A DNA stretch of 64,000 bases from Ricinus communis (GCF_019578655.1 NC_063258.1:1054001-1118000); one strand, 5' to 3'; counted from the first letter of the stretch, positions 1 to 17,800 are shown. Notes: generated by a model not told the origin, from the letters alone. Program-made: numbers and translations.

Positions 1-556
1 ATAATTCTTAAATTTAAAATATAAAAACTATATTTCGATTTTGTCATGTTATATGAAAAATACCATGTAGCAATCAATTCTCTTCAAACAATTTATTCTG
101 CAACATCTCCATAATAGTAAAAGTGAAATGTAATTATTTTTTATTGTAAAATAATATAAAGAAATAAAATAATGACTCTTAGAATTTTTTTAACTCTTAT
201 TATTTTAATGTCTAAATTTTTTAATGTCAATTAAAATTTTTAACTTGATAAAAATTATTTGTGACTAATTTTTTCTCATCAGAATGATGATTAGGCCCAA
301 ATATATATTTATTTAAGTGGATAATAATTTTATTTATTTCTAGCAATTGAATAAAATACCCTCACCTATTCTTCTTTCCTAGGATCCATCTAATATCGGA
401 AAAAGAAAAAGAAAATCAGTGCATCTACTAAATAAGTTATATATGTAGCTTCTATATATATTTGAAATCTTCAAGCCTTGTTTTTGGAAGCTCTATCCAG
501 ATAAAGAAAATTGCTAGAGGAAAATAAGTTACATATTTGTAGCTCTAGTGTTACAA
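1..556. other. AT-rich spacer upstream of a LINE
   Basis: I see no gene or RNA in this stretch. Reading frames are short and there is no recognisable protein motif. The sequence just before 557 (about 370-556) has slightly more GC and may be the 5' untranslated part of the LINE that follows. That is inference from position only. Confidence 0.5.
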
Positions 557-2290
557 ATGCAATCATATCAATATAAAAAACCTAGAATGCTCTCCTCAGC
601 GAACCCTAGCGAAAGTCGATCTCCTGAAGAAACTGATATTCTTGAACGTAATAATAAGAAAATTAAGCGGTATGATGTTTTTCATGATATGTAACTAGAG
701 TTGGAAAGTCAAGTTCAAGAATCAGAGATGGATATGGAGGAGAATCATGTTGGTATTACTGAAAGCAAGGAGGTTATAACCAAAGTTCGTCTCGAGATAG
801 GTTATGAGGCGCTTCTGACGTACTTTCTTGGGAAAATGAGTATGATTTAGATGATGTATCTAAGGATGAGGACTAGTTTTATGATGACTTAGATGAGGAA
901 GATTGCCCTTCCTTCCATATCACAAAGCAAGAGAAAGCTAGACTTCGTCGTCCTTGGAAACAGACATTGATTGTGAAGTTGTTAGGGAGAACCTTAGAAT
1001 TTAAGTTTTTTGAAAGAAGACTACGTCTCTTATGGAAGTCTAAGTCTGCAATGGATATTGTTACAATTGATAATGATTTTTACCTTGTGAAGTTTTCTTC
1101 AATTGACAATTTTAATTTTGCCCTTTTTGAAGGTCCTTGGATGACCCTTAATCATTATTTAAGTGTTTGAAAATGGTGCTCGAACTTTGATCCTGAGCTG
1201 CCAAATATCAATAGTGTTATGGCATGGGTGCGGTTTCCTTATTTATCTATTGAGTATTATGATGAAAAGTTCCTCATGAGAATAGTTAATCGAATTGGTA
1301 GCCAATTAGAATGGATAGTAGTACAAGTGATGTTTCTCATGGCAAATTTGTAAGAATATATCCGGAGATTGATTTGAACAAGCCGTTATTATCAAAGTTT
1401 AAGCTGCATAAACATATTTATAAAATTGAGTATGAGAGCATCCATTTAATATATTTTGAATGTAGTAAAGACTAGTGTTCGAAGTTATTGACACCATCAA
1501 AATGAGTTGGACAGAAGCAAGCTAATAATGATGTGGTTAGTGATCATGTGGAGAAGAATATGGTTGATCAAGCAATTACTGATTGTTTTGGACTATGGAT
1601 GATAGCTCAGTGTAAATCTTGGGCAAGGGTAGCAGTTAAGAAGAACTTGAATTCAAGTAGGACTGATAATCATAATAGATCGGTTTTACAAGAGGTCAAT
1701 AGGCGCGCTTGGAGGAGAAAGTAAATTTGCTATTCTTGCAGTCCAAGAGAATGAGAAGGCTCAAATTAGAGATATTGATGGGCCTAGTAAGGCAACATAT
1801 GAGGGGGTTCAAATTAGAGATGTTGATGGGCCTAGTAAGCCGACGAGCCTTAATGTTCAGTCTCAAAAGGAGGGAGGACTCAAGGTATTGGGAACGCTAG
1901 AGATGGTAGTTGGGGAAAGAGACTAAACGTCCAGGTTAAAATAAAAGAACTTTGTTTGGTCAAGGACAAGGTTTGGGTAGTATATGTTCTATAAAGTTTA
2001 AGCCTAGTTCTTCTAAGAGTAAAGAAATTAGTCAAAGGAATCAAGAAGCAACATCAGTTGAGCACACTATTATTTTTGGACAAAAAGGGAAGAAGAAGAG
2101 TGTTGTTGTAGTCAGAAATGGAAGGAATGAGAGGTTGGGTGTTCTAAATTTAGAAGTGGTTCCGAGGACTGAGTTGAATGTGGCTAGTGTTCAACTTCAA
2201 TTTTTCCATAATTCTGATCCTCTGGATGACAGTAATAATTTATCTTCTAGCGAGGGTAAGGACGTTGATGAAAGGAAGGAGTCATAGGAG
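557..2290 (+). pseudogene. LINE ORF1 (gag-like) relic with DUF4283-type domain
   Basis: A start codon at 557 opens a frame of about 45 codons rich in Lys/Arg and Ser/Pro, ending in a stop near 691. The best conserved block is at about 900-1,340: it reads CPSFHITKQEKARLRRPWK, then KLLGR, then FALFEGPW, then VMAWVRFPYLSIEYY. That is the layout of the DUF4283 RNA-binding domain found in ORF1 of plant LINEs. A stop near 1,168 interrupts this block. Further down, the region up to about 2,290 keeps open pieces rich in Lys, Ser and Glu, with no intact zinc knuckle. In active LINEs this protein coats the RNA; here it is dead. Confidence 0.78.
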
Positions 2291-2429
2291 GATAGAGAGT
2301 TTGATGCCTTTAATGGTGAATGGATGATGCTCGAGAATGGAAAATTTTGTTGTATCCCTTTATTTTTTATATGCTTTGAGTTGCTTTCATTCATGTCTAC
2401 AATATTGTTAATTTTAATTATTTGTATGA

Positions 2430-5021
2430 CTTGAAATTGTCAAGGAACAATGTCTAATGATTTTGCCTGTACTTTAAAATAGATTACTAATATGTACAAG
2501 CCGGATAGTATTTGTTGAAACCAAATGTAGTGGTATCTCTACTATTATGGTTTATAATACGATTGGGTATATAAGTGGGTTAGAGTGGAGGCTGTTAGTT
2601 TCAGTAGAGGCATCTGGGTTTTTTGGTGATCGGGCTTGGAAGTGGAAGTAATGAAAACCCATCCTTAGTTCATTCTTTATAAAAATAAATGTTGTTAATT
2701 CCTATTCATGGTTGTTTAACATAGTGTATGATAGTCTGAATGCTAGGCTTAAAGAGGATTTTTGGAAGGATCTCTCGAGAAGGAAATTCGATTTATCCAT
2801 TCCTTGGTTAAGTGTAGGTGATTTTAACTCAGTTTTATCAGCTTCTGAAGTCAGCAATGAGGACCATTTTTCAGTTAGCAAGAGTCGTTCTTTTAATCAA
2901 TGGATGTTGAGGGATTAATTAACTTGGGTTTTTCTAGTTTAAATTTCACATGATCTAGAGGTAATATGAATGGTCACTATATAAGAGCTCGGTTAGATAG
3001 AGCAGTGTGTGATCCAGAGTGGCATAATATTTTTCTAAATGTGTCTGTTATACATTTGCCTTATCACAATTCAGATCATAGTCCTCTTTTAATTTCAGTT
3101 ATTCCTAAAGATAGATCTATTGGGAATCGACTTTTTCAAATGGAAGCAGCTTGGTTTACGCATTCAAATTATGAAAAAGTTATCTTAGAGAATTGGGTGG
3201 TTTCTAGTTCAATTCAGAAGAATATTGATGACTTGGCAAAAGCTCTTCGGAGTTGGAGTTCTACTATCTTTGGAGACATATTTAGAAAGAAGCGAAGATT
3301 ATGGGCTCGTATTGATGGGATTCAAAAAGTCTTAGAAACTAGGCCTTCTCATAGGGTGGCTTTGCTTGAGGAGAAGTTAAAAAAAAATCTTGGATTTGGT
3401 TTTGCAGCAAGAAGAAATTTTATTCTAGAGATTGTAATATAATTTTTTTTCATCTTTTTACTCTCATACAACGTAATAAGTGCTTTGTACAAGATTTAGA
3501 AGATAATAATAATGTTTGGATTTGGGACCAAACTAAGCTTGGTCAGATGGCTCATGGGTTTTTCAAGAGACTTTACATGACTAAGGTGAATAATATGGTT
3601 GTAGAGATGATGCCCAAAGGATTATTTCCTTGTCTAAGTAATTTGACATTGATTATCTTAATAGCCCGTTTTCTAAATAGGATGTTAAAGCAGCTCTTTT
3701 TCATATGGCTCTAATGAAAGCCCCTGGTGTAGATGGATTTCAGGCAGGACTTTATCTGAAAATGTGGCATATTATTGGTGATATGGTTCTCAATTTCTTT
3801 TGCACGGGCAAGCTTTCGAAAGTTCTGAATAAAACTCTGCTAGTTTTGATTCTAAAGGTTTCTCCTCTTGAATCTCTTAAGGAGATGTGGCCAATTAGTT
3901 TGTGCAATGTACTATATAAGCTAATCACTAAAACTATAGTGGGAGATTGAAGTTAATTCTGCCTAAGATTGTGGCTCCTACTCAGTGTAGTGTTATTCAT
4001 GACCGTAAAACCTCTGACAATATAGTCATCTTTCAGAAGTTATTCATTCCATGCATAATAAAAGATCCGACAAGGGCATGATGGCCATTAAGATTAACCT
4101 TGAAAAAGCATATGATTGGTTGTCTTAGAGTTTTATTAAAGAAACTTTGGATGATGCGGGTTTTAGTTAAATGTGGGTGCGTAATATAATGGAATGTGTC
4201 TCGACTTCTACTATGCCTATGCTTTAGAATGGTTTAAAGTCGGATAGTTTCAAGCCTTCGCGTGGGGTTAGGTAGGGAGATCCTATTTCTCATACCTTTT
4301 TATGCTTTGTGTTGAGAGACTTTCTCAATTAATTAATCAAACGATCCATATTGGAAGGTGGCATCCTATTCAGGTTTGTAGACGAGGGCCGGAGTTATCG
4401 TATTTATTCTTTACCAATGACATGGTACTGTTTGCTAAGACTTCGTTTGAGCATTACATGTGGTTATAGATTGTTCAAAGCTATTTTGTGAGAATTATGG
4501 GCAAAGAATTAATTTTGCTAAATCTAGTATGTTTGCGTCTTGTAATGTTAGTTGTTCTTTTGCTTAAGAACTTTCTAAATCTTCAGGGATTCTTATTGCT
4601 GTTGAGATGGGAAGATATTTAGGTGTTCAAGAAATTTATGGGCGCCCTTCTAAAGATACATTGAAGCAAGTCCTTGGTCGTATATCATCAAGGTTATCGG
4701 TATGGAGAGCTAAGTGTCTTTCCTTTACTGGTAGAACAACTTTTGTTCAATCGATTTTTTCGACAATAACTTTTTATACCATGCAAACTATAACATTTCC
4801 AGTCTCGCTTTGCAAAGAAATTGAGCATTTATCACGTTAATTTTTATGGGGAATAACAAGTGAAGATAAAAGGATGGCAAGCTTGGTAAATTGGAAAATA
4901 ATTACAACTCCGAAAGAATTTGGAGGACTAGATATTCAGGATATGCAAAAAGCTAATGTTGTTTTTCTGTCTAAATTAGGGTGGAGAATGATGATGCAGG
5001 ATAATAGCTTATGGGTGAGAG
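2430..5021 (+). pseudogene. LINE ORF2 relic: endonuclease and reverse transcriptase
   Basis: Endonuclease relics include IPWLSVGDFNSVLSASE (about 2,800-2,850), RARLDRAVCDPEW (about 2,985-3,025) and NSDHSPLL (about 3,070-3,090), which carry the GDFN and SDH signatures of APE-type LINE nucleases. RT relics include KAPGVDGFQ (about 3,717), SLCNVLYKLITK (about 3,898-3,935), LFFTNDMVLFAK (about 4,405-4,440) and GRYLGV (about 4,607). The active-site box, normally ADD, reads TND here, so the polymerase would be dead even without the stops. The frame changes repeatedly. The relic ends near 5,021 after FGGLDIQDMQKAN and a short tail, with no RNase H domain. Confidence 0.83.
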
Positions 5022-5280
5022 TTTTTTTTATCTTTACTAATAGAAAACAATAACTACAAATATCAATTAATCAAGTGAATAGAAACTTGTAGTATATTTA
5101 TTAAATATAAAGTAGAGAGTGAATCTCTATTTTATATTTAAAAAATAAAGAGTATATTAGAGTATTATTTTATGATAAGATTTTTCAAAATAAAGAGTTT
5201 GACATATATAAAGAGTGCATTGGAAATGCTCAAAACTAGCTCGCAAGTTTATGAGCTTGTGGTTGATTCAGCTTATAAAT

Positions 5281-5838
5281 GTATTCGGTAGCTGGTAGTT
5301 GATGGGCGATAGCTGGTAATATTTTATTATTGGTTGCTGTTAGTATGTTAAATGACCATTGAGGATATAATTTATTTTATTATACTATTTTCAATAGTAT
5401 AATTAATAAAAATAACTTATAATAATTAAAAATACTATAATTAATCTTGTTTAGCTCAATTGTATTTATTATTGAAAATATTTATAAAAATTATTTTAAA
5501 AATAGAAATGAAAATTTGTATTACATTAATAAAAAAATCTCTATTTCAAATGTAATAATTATAAATATCATAATTATTTTAACTGTTAAATATAATTTTA
5601 AAATAATAATTATTTATTATGAATTATAAAAGATTAATTATATTATATCAACTTAAAGTAACTTATTATTAATAAGTTTTGATAAAGATAATATTAACTA
5701 AATAAATAAATAAATCAGTAGCTGATTGAGACTAAATCAACTCTCAATTGCTAAATCTTAAATATTTATAAAATATTTTAAAATAATTGTTCAGTGAAAA
5801 ACAACTATCGACTGCACAATACATTTAAACCAAACACT
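5281..5838. mobile_element. MITE-like element, family shared with 41.94-42.15 kb (copy A)
   Basis: The right part (about 5,780-5,838) has the motif TTCAGTGAAAAACAACTATC, then a Cys-codon-like GACTGCA, then AAACCAAACACTC. It closely matches the right end of a shorter element at 41,938-42,153. The left end has GCTGGTAGTTGATGG-type repeats like the AGCTAG/AGCTGAT repeats of the other copy. The middle is very AT-rich. Terminal ends of the type TGTTTGGTT fit hAT-like MITEs of dicots, which is family knowledge. The left border is uncertain by tens of bases. Confidence 0.55.
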
Positions 5839-8800
5839 CTATATATGAACTCGTTATAAATTTAAAGACTCAAGCTTTTATATAGCTTTACCTTGATTCG
5901 TTTATTAAAAGAATACTGTTAAGAGAGCATTTATCTTATCGAGCAACGAGTAGCTCACAACTGGATTGAGAATATATAATAGCCATTAGTATTTAATGAG
6001 GACGTAATATGAATATTTAGAAAATTAAATTCATTTACATTCATGTTCTGATAATAAATTTTTGAAATAAGATTCAAATAGGTCTTATGCAAATGGGGCC
6101 AAATAGACGTTTTTTTTTTTTAACTCTTTTAGATAATTTTAACAAAAAAATTATCCATTTTAATTCAATTTAGTTATTTTAAAAAGGTGAATTTAATAAA
6201 AATAATAATTTATTTTTAAAATTAAATTTAACAAATAAATAAATATCTAATATATATATATATATATATATATGAAAGTAGTGTTTTACATAAACTTTTT
6301 CTTTCTTATGTAGCAATTTATATAAATTTTGCACTAATTTTTTAGATTGTAAAGAGTATGAAAGAGTATTACATGCACTGATAAATTTATTTAATTATTA
6401 AATCAAATTTAAAATATAACCTCTTATTTATTTAAAAAATTTGACTACTAAAATCAAGTTAATGTTTACTATTGATTCTCATAATCAATATTCTCTAATA
6501 TTACTTTCTATATTTTATATGGTAAGTTATATAATTCTTAAAATATATTCTTAATTTTTAAAGAGTATATCTATCTATCTTTAAAAAAATATTGTATTAT
6601 TTCCATTGCTCAATATGTTTCATTTGGCATATATATATAATACTTGACATAAAATATTAGTATAAATTTTAGTTCTTCCATAGGAGTCATCTATAATTTT
6701 TAATCGTTTAGTATACAAACAATCAATCATAATTTTAATGACTTTTTGTTAATACCATAACGTGCGAAAGAAAAAGGAACAACTCTTTTATTTCAAGTGT
6801 TGTTTTTAATCAGATAATTCTTTTTATATGAGTTGGGATTTTTTTTGAAAAGATTTTCATGTATTTGCTCACTTCTCTTAAATCTTTACATATCCTATAT
6901 TATTTATTCTCACTTTATTTTGATTGTATTCTTTTATTCTTTTTTCTTAGTTATTAGCGAAGAATTATGTATTTCCACTTAAAAATATTAAGTCCTTAGA
7001 TAACAATATATACAAAAGTAAATATATGCTTACACAAAAGCATCACAGTATATTAGGTGCATTAAATCAAAAATCTAATTGAAAGCATTAATTAGATTTT
7101 ATAATGGTTATCAATTTTCTTAAATAGAACTATAATCTCTGAAATTACTATAAATTGAATGCAATTAATAGTCTTAGAAAACAAAAACACTATCTCATAA
7201 AAATAATTGAACTTAATAGCCCATTTAATGCCATTTAAAAGCACAATCTTTTTTTATTTCTTCTCATCCTCAAATTCATTTTTATATTTTTATAAAAATT
7301 AATTGACACTTAATAGTCTATTTAATGTCATTTAAAGACATAACCATTCATGTTCACTTTCATTTTTGAACTCTTTCCTATATTTTTTTTATTCTTTCTT
7401 TTTCTCAAACTCTTTATTATATATTTTTAAAATATTTCTATTTTTATAAGAATTAGTTCACATTTAATATTCTATTTAGTGCAATTTGAAAGTACTATTC
7501 TTTATATATTTCTTCATTTATAATTTATTATTTTTATGAAAATTAATTATTTTATTAATTAAATAATTACTTTTCTTTTTAATGGCTATATATTTCTCTC
7601 ATTTATTTTTTTATTTCATTTTTTATCTCACTTTTTTAAATTAAGAAGTTATCATCAATAATTATTAAAAATAATTACATCCATCAGTGATAATATTATT
7701 TTACTATTAATTTTAAGATTATTATTTTTATTACAATAAATATAATTTTTTTATTATTAAAATAATCCGGTTTTTAGACTCACTAATCTAATTATATTAT
7801 TATCACCCTCTCTGTTATACATCCTATAAAAAACACACACACTATCGATGCTACCTTCGTGAGCTGTATTAACAAAAACAAACATGATCAGTAGTGGACG
7901 CATGGTTGAATATTTGCCTATTTTATAAATCTTTTAATTGGTCAATCAAAAGATTAAAAAGAGAGAAAAATAAATAAACAGATCTATTTATCCAAAAGAA
8001 AAATAAAAGAGTTTTCACGGAAAAAGGAAATTTGGTTCACACATACAAGTGAGAAGGACAACCCAAGGCATATTGGCCCAAAAATTCTGTCACTGCAGCT
8101 GACAGAAAAAGACAGGAAAGGGTATTTATGGAAATTTAACTCCAAATCAACCATCAACCTTCAACTCTCAACCGCAAAACTCATTTATGCCCCCGTTCCA
8201 GAAAGGACAGAGCATATATCGAATATTATATAATAAAATATTTATCTTTTAGAAAATTAGTCGTTAATGGATAATTCAATTCATTTTTATTAATAATAGA
8301 GAATTAGTTGATTTTTTTAAAAAAATTTCTTTTTTTATTTTCTTATATACAGGAAAATCTATATTTATGGTATAATTTTCCTGTTTGAGAGTTTGATTAG
8401 TAAATCCTATAATTTTGAAAATGTTTTATTAAGAATTAAAGGGAATTAATGTTTTCCTAAAAAAGTAATTTATATAAAAATATTACTATTGGATGTTAAA
8501 AAATACTTTAAATATTGATTTTTTTCAATTTTCTTATAAATCAATCTTATGAATTTATTTTTAAAATAATCAAAAATTTTAAAAGTTGAAACACAATTTT
8601 TTAGATTTTAAATCTAAATGAAATATAAATAAAAGAAAATTTTAGATTAATTTTCTTATATTATTTAAGAAAATCTAAATTGCCTATTCACTTTTTAGGG
8701 TATGATATTTTTATATAGTAAAATTAATTAATATTTTTTTAAAAAATAATTAATATTTTTATTTAAAAGTGCTAACGGATCATTAATTATATAATACTAG

Positions 8801-9235
8801 ATAAAATTTTTCTATATTCACTAAAACCTCTCGTTCTCAAATTATGTAACATATTAAAAAAATGAAAACTAATCTTCTTATTATATATATTAAGTTAAAT
8901 ATATATTTATATTCTGAATTTATATCGATTAATTAGTTTAACATTTTAATATTTATTTAATTTAATAAATTTTTAAATTTTATTTTATAATATTAAAAAT
9001 TTTAAATTTTAAATTTTAATTTATTATAATATATATTTAAATTTTAGTTTTTAATAATATTTGAAAATATTTATATAATATATATAAATTTATTGTATAA
9101 AAATATATATTAAAAATACTACAGTATTATAAAAAATAAATGTAAATATTTATTAAATTATATTTTAAATTAAAATATTAAATTAATTAAAGGATCAAAA
9201 TATTAAAAGAATGTATCAGTATTAATTCATTTTGA
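5839..9235. other. Long AT-rich spacer between the LINE and the reductase gene
   Basis: No gene is visible. A (TA)n microsatellite lies at about 6,249-6,273. The stretch 8,040-8,220 has clearly more GC than its surroundings and contains CTGCAGCTGACAG. It has no long open frame and could be a distal regulatory segment of the downstream gene or an old repeat. Several shorter AT-rich stretches look like decayed MITEs, but I could not pair their arms. Confidence 0.5.
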
Positions 9236-9246
9236 CATATATAGAG
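9236..9246 (+). promoter_or_regulatory. Candidate TATA box of the P450 reductase gene
   Basis: ACATATATAGAG lies about 380 bases upstream of the chosen start codon, followed by a purine-rich and then CT-rich stretch (about 9,400-9,470) typical of plant leaders. There is no ATG between 9,366 and the start at 9,621, which fits an uninterrupted 5' UTR. The transcription start was not determined. Confidence 0.4.
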
Positions 9247-9620
9247 AGAGCAGGCGGAAATTTTGGAAAACCCCGTTTACTCCATGGAAAGGAAATAAAA
9301 GAGGTTAACCATGGTTAACTATGTGTTAGGTGAGTTTGACTAGTCTGGTTTGGTAGGCGCCTTCCTTGGTTCATTTCTCTAAGCACAGCTCCTTATTAAA
9401 AACTCCCCTCATTTCTCTCCCAACTCTTTCAAGGTGCTCTCTCTACTCTTTCATTTTCTCTACCTACATTCTCACCCACCACCAAACACAGCACCACAAG
9501 CAAAAAAGAAAAGAAGATAAAAATAAAGCTGAAGCTCTGTTTTTCTCTTCAAAATTTCATTCAATTGCCTTTGAAAATTGTCGATACTTGCTCACCAGGA
9601 ACCAATCGTTTTTATCAGCC

Positions 9621-14235
<4,615 letters not shown>

Positions 14236-14560
14236 TGAACCGTCCACCAATTCTCCATGCGTCTGCCCGCCCGCCACAGTAGTCTCGACTTGGGTGGGGT
14301 GAATGCGGATAAAGCAGTACTGAAACATGGTCCATTAAAATATATATAGAACATACTGAAGCCCTGCTGGGATGAAATGACTAAATTTGGAAGGTCAGCC
14401 TTCTTCATGAGAGAGCCTTGGAAGATATATTATCTATACAGCACTTGTGATTCTTTAATTTTATGTATACAGAGTATTAATACTTATGAGTAGGCTTAGT
14501 GTATCAGCTCTAATTTTTCCTTGTATGAACCAAAAATGGTTCAGATTACGGACATAAATA
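14236..14560 (+). other. Probable 3' UTR of the P450 reductase gene
   Basis: The stretch after the TGA at 14,233-14,235 has gene-like composition before the DNA becomes AT-rich. It contains GGATAAAGC near 14,308 and ACATAAATATG near 14,551, which could act as weak poly(A) signals. The cleavage site is not determinable from sequence alone. Confidence 0.4.
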
Positions 14561-14696
14561 TGTTCCTTTTTGTTCTGTTCTTTTCGAATATGTTATTGTT
14601 TGGCTGAGTAATGAATTCCAAGTTTGGTTTTGGAGATAATTTTATAGTTTTTAATGTGTTATTTTGTTAATAGCTCGTTATATGCTGAGCTGGAAG

Positions 14697-14746
14697 ATTA
14701 TAATTCCTTACGTGTCAAATTAAAATATTATAATTTCTTACGTGTC
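14697..14746. repeat. Two-copy 30-bp tandem repeat with ACGTGT core
   Basis: The motif ATTATAATTCCTTACGTGTC at 14,697 recurs at 14,727 with one change. The period is 30 bp. Each copy contains ACGTG, the core of ABRE/G-box-like sites. It lies just downstream of the reductase gene, and any regulatory role is speculative. Confidence 0.65.
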
Positions 14747-14954
14747 ATTTTGTTATTTTATATCTTTTCGTTTTAATTTGAGTTTGGCAATATTTGGTAA
14801 ATTTAGGTGCTATCACATAATAAATTATTATGCTCCCCTCAATGATATGTAATCTGGTTTATTGTATTTTATTTTCAATATTGTTTTGGAGGAGAAGATT
14901 TTATAAAGATTTGCTTCGTTCGGACCAAAAATAAAGGTAGCAGAAATTGGAGCC

Positions 14955-15047
14955 AATAATAATAATAATAATAAGATAATAATACAACCGTCTTAACTGT
15001 ATTTGTGATGGATGGTAACTGCTTATGAAATCTTTGATTATACCAAC

Positions 15048-15091
<44 letters not shown>
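14955..15091. repeat. (AAT)n and (TC)n microsatellites
   Basis: An (AAT)n tract runs at about 14,955-14,974. A nearly perfect (TC)n tract of about 20 units runs at about 15,051-15,091. Both are simple sequence repeats; open frames across the TC tract are repeat artefacts. Confidence 0.9.
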
Positions 15092-15093
<2 letters not shown>

Positions 15094-15536
15094 AAAATAG
15101 AAAGATAAAATCAACTGTCCATAGATTAAAGTTTTTAAATATTATATGTGATGATGTCACATCCCATTTTAATAAGAGTCAAAAGAATTGAGTTGTTTAT
15201 AAAATTAAATATTATGGGATTTTTGAGAAATATTTTAAAATTAATAAAATATTATTTTTTGTTGCATAATATTTTTTAAATACTGTTTTTTTTATTTTTT
15301 AAAATACAGTGTGGTTCTTTTTAAGTTACTTTTTGATTGTTTTATCAAAAGATAAAAAAATAAAAATTGTAATTTTAAGAAAAAAGAACATACTTTTTGA
15401 TATTTTAACATAGTAAAAAATGAAAAAAATTTAACAATAAATTTAATAAAAAATATAGATACTTTTATTATTCTTTTTAAATACTACTTTATTTGAGAGC
15501 TCTTTTCTTATAAAAAAATAAATAGAGAACAATAAA

Positions 15537-15849
15537 TCGATGAAGTAAATAACATATCGGAAGTAGGTCATAACATAGTTTATAGATTGGTGCATTATCA
15601 TTAGTATTATCTATGAAAAGACTCGAATTAAACCAAGTCTCCTTAATTGAAGAGCATATGATACCAAATTTTGTTATGTATAAGAGTTAAGAGCATATGA
15701 GCCTCACATGAATAAGTATTATTCTTTTTCTTGGGAGTTTCTTTTATACAGAATAAAATTTTGAAGCATCGTGAGTCGATAGAGCAAATAATATTTCAAG
15801 AATAAGTCACAATCTAATTTATGAATTAGTCCATTATTATTGGTATGTT
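15537..15849. repeat. Pair of diverged 74-bp direct repeats
   Basis: The block at 15,537-15,610 (CGATGAAGTAAATAACATAT at its start, CATTATCATTAGTATTA at its end) is repeated at 15,776-15,849 in the same direction with about 70 percent identity by eye. The two are about 240 bp apart. They could be parts of an old retrotransposon LTR, but no element borders were found. Confidence 0.5.
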
Positions 15850-17029
15850 AATCTCATTAATAGAAAATAACTCTTTGTTTAAAAGAAGAATACAAATTTC
15901 TTTGTATTTATAAATCACAATGTCATTACATGTATGTATTTTCAGATAGAAGGTTTATTTTAGTTTTATTAAGAATTTTTTACATATAATTTACAAAAAA
16001 TTTGTTTGTTCTATTGAGTCTCCATATTTTTATTTTTACTTTGATTAATAACTATTAAATTTTTGATAAAAATATAAAAATTTAATAAAATAAAATAAAA
16101 ATTAAAAGACTTAATAAAATAAAATTAAAAAATTAAAGGCGTTAAAAAGTGAATTGCCCTTTTCAAAATTAAATGGGCTTAATGTCAACATCAATCTTGG
16201 ACATGGACCAAAAGATGCATGTACCATAAGGGCATAACATAATAATAGTATCTTTGAAATTTAAAATAAAAAAATCAGGGCAACCAAGCTAAGATATGTG
16301 AAGTAGATAAATCTGTCAATTTTAGATATCATATTGTTAGCATCATTTTTTTGTCTATTCCTTAAGTACAAAATTAATTGACCTCTTCAAAAATGGACAT
16401 TAGTGGAGAAAGTAGCCAAAGGAATGAAAAGACTAGTATGCTTTTTTTCTCTTTTTTCTTTTTTCTTTTAAATTATAATTTACCCTAAGCTACCTACAAT
16501 TTATATATATTGTTTTCTTATTTTATATTGTTATAAATGGGCACATACAAGTTGATGAGCTACCAACCACCAGGCTATAATATGATGGTTAGAGACTTTT
16601 TTGAATTTTAATTTTGAGATTCACCTTTTAAACCATTGGGTTTATCTTTTTATATCTATTAGAAAAAAGGAAAAATACATATAAATATTTAAAATTTCGG
16701 CTAAAATGTAATTAAATTTCTAAATCTGAAAATTGTTCAATTATATTTATAATTTTTGAAAAACATAATAAGAATTCACTCAGTCTATTTCATTGTGTAA
16801 TTATATGACATCCAATTAGTTTTTAGGCGCTAGAAGAAACTGTTTTTAACTCTTTTCAATTCATTTTTTCTCTTGTAAGGACTATTAGCTCCGCTATTAA
16901 TAAAAATAATCATAAAATAATAATTTCTTAATAAAAAATCAATATCATCATCATAAGTTAAAAAAAATAGAAAAATTAGTTTTAAGTATGTATTATTATA
17001 TTTTTCAGACTTTAAAAATAAATTGAGTT

Positions 17030-17800
17030 ACTTTAAAATTTAAAAATAAGATTTAATTTGGCTCTCGAATTTTACAATCAGGATCAATTTAGTCTTTTTT
17101 AATGTTGTTAGCTAATTTAATTTCTGAACTTCTTAAATAGGTTCTATTTTACCATTTTCTAAGTGAGTTCGTTGCACGCGCCACAACAGGAGCATAAAAA
17201 GACGATCAAATTGAACCTGACTCTAAAGTTTGAGGGCCAAATTAAATTCGAGCGACAAGTTGAAAGGTCACATTAAATTTTATTCTTTTTAAGTTAAAAA
17301 TTAAAAAAATAAATATAAACTTTTTAAATTATTAAAAATTAATAAGACATCAAAACCAACTCATCATTGCCGCCATTACTTCTCCATAAATCAATAAAGA
17401 ATTACTAATATCATTACTAGAAAATAAAAGCATATATGAGATTTTACAATCCAATCTCATCATTGTCACTACTTTATCAGCCTTTACATGACTTCGATAA
17501 ACTAATTCAAAATCTAAAATATATAAAAAAAATTATATATAAATTTACTTATATAATTAATAAATTGTAATTCAAATTATTTCCGAGAATCAAATTAGAT
17601 TGCATAAAAAGTTGAATGATCCAATTAAACTTATATTAAAAGTTCAGTAGCCAAATTAGTTCAATAGCCAAATTAGACTAAATTTAGTTATATAATTAAA
17701 TTGACCGTAAAAATTTAAAAAACTAAATTGAATCTGACTGTAAAATTTGAAAACCAAATTCAACCTTATTTCTAAAATTTAAAATTAATTTTACTCAGGC
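17030..17800. mobile_element. Foldback-type element with long diverged inverted arms
   Basis: The left arm at about 17,040-17,105 contains TTTAATTTGGCTCTCGAATT and then TTACAATCAGGATCAATTTAG. The right arm at about 17,690-17,795 is its reverse complement at about 80 percent over roughly 55 bases. A GC-richer core (about 17,160-17,250, with GCACGCGCC) lies between the arms. This is the design of non-autonomous foldback or MITE-like elements. Exact ends and target duplication were not identified. Confidence 0.55.

Larger units (their letters stand above)
557..5021 (+). mobile_element. Decayed LINE (non-LTR retrotransposon), 3'-truncated
   Basis: The order of coding relics is that of a plant L1-type LINE: a gag-like ORF1 with a DUF4283-type domain, then an endonuclease, then a reverse transcriptase. 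All are on the + strand and broken by many stops and frameshifts. Similarity ends at about 5,021, after the RT thumb-like region. The C-terminal zinc finger, RNase H domain, 3' UTR and poly(A) are not seen, so the 3' end has been lost, which is unusual because LINEs normally lose the 5' end. No target duplication could be found. The copy cannot be active. It differs from the - strand LINE at 20.4-21.5 kb, which keeps only the 3' part. Confidence 0.85.

Noticed and set aside
9366..9620. In-frame upstream extension of the reductase frame starting at 9,366
   Set aside because: The first codon there is TTG, not ATG. The first ATG is at 9,621, and the region is CT-rich leader sequence.
14875..15114. 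79-codon - strand frame with Glu-Arg repeats
   Set aside because: The Glu-Arg run is the (TC)n microsatellite read on the other strand.
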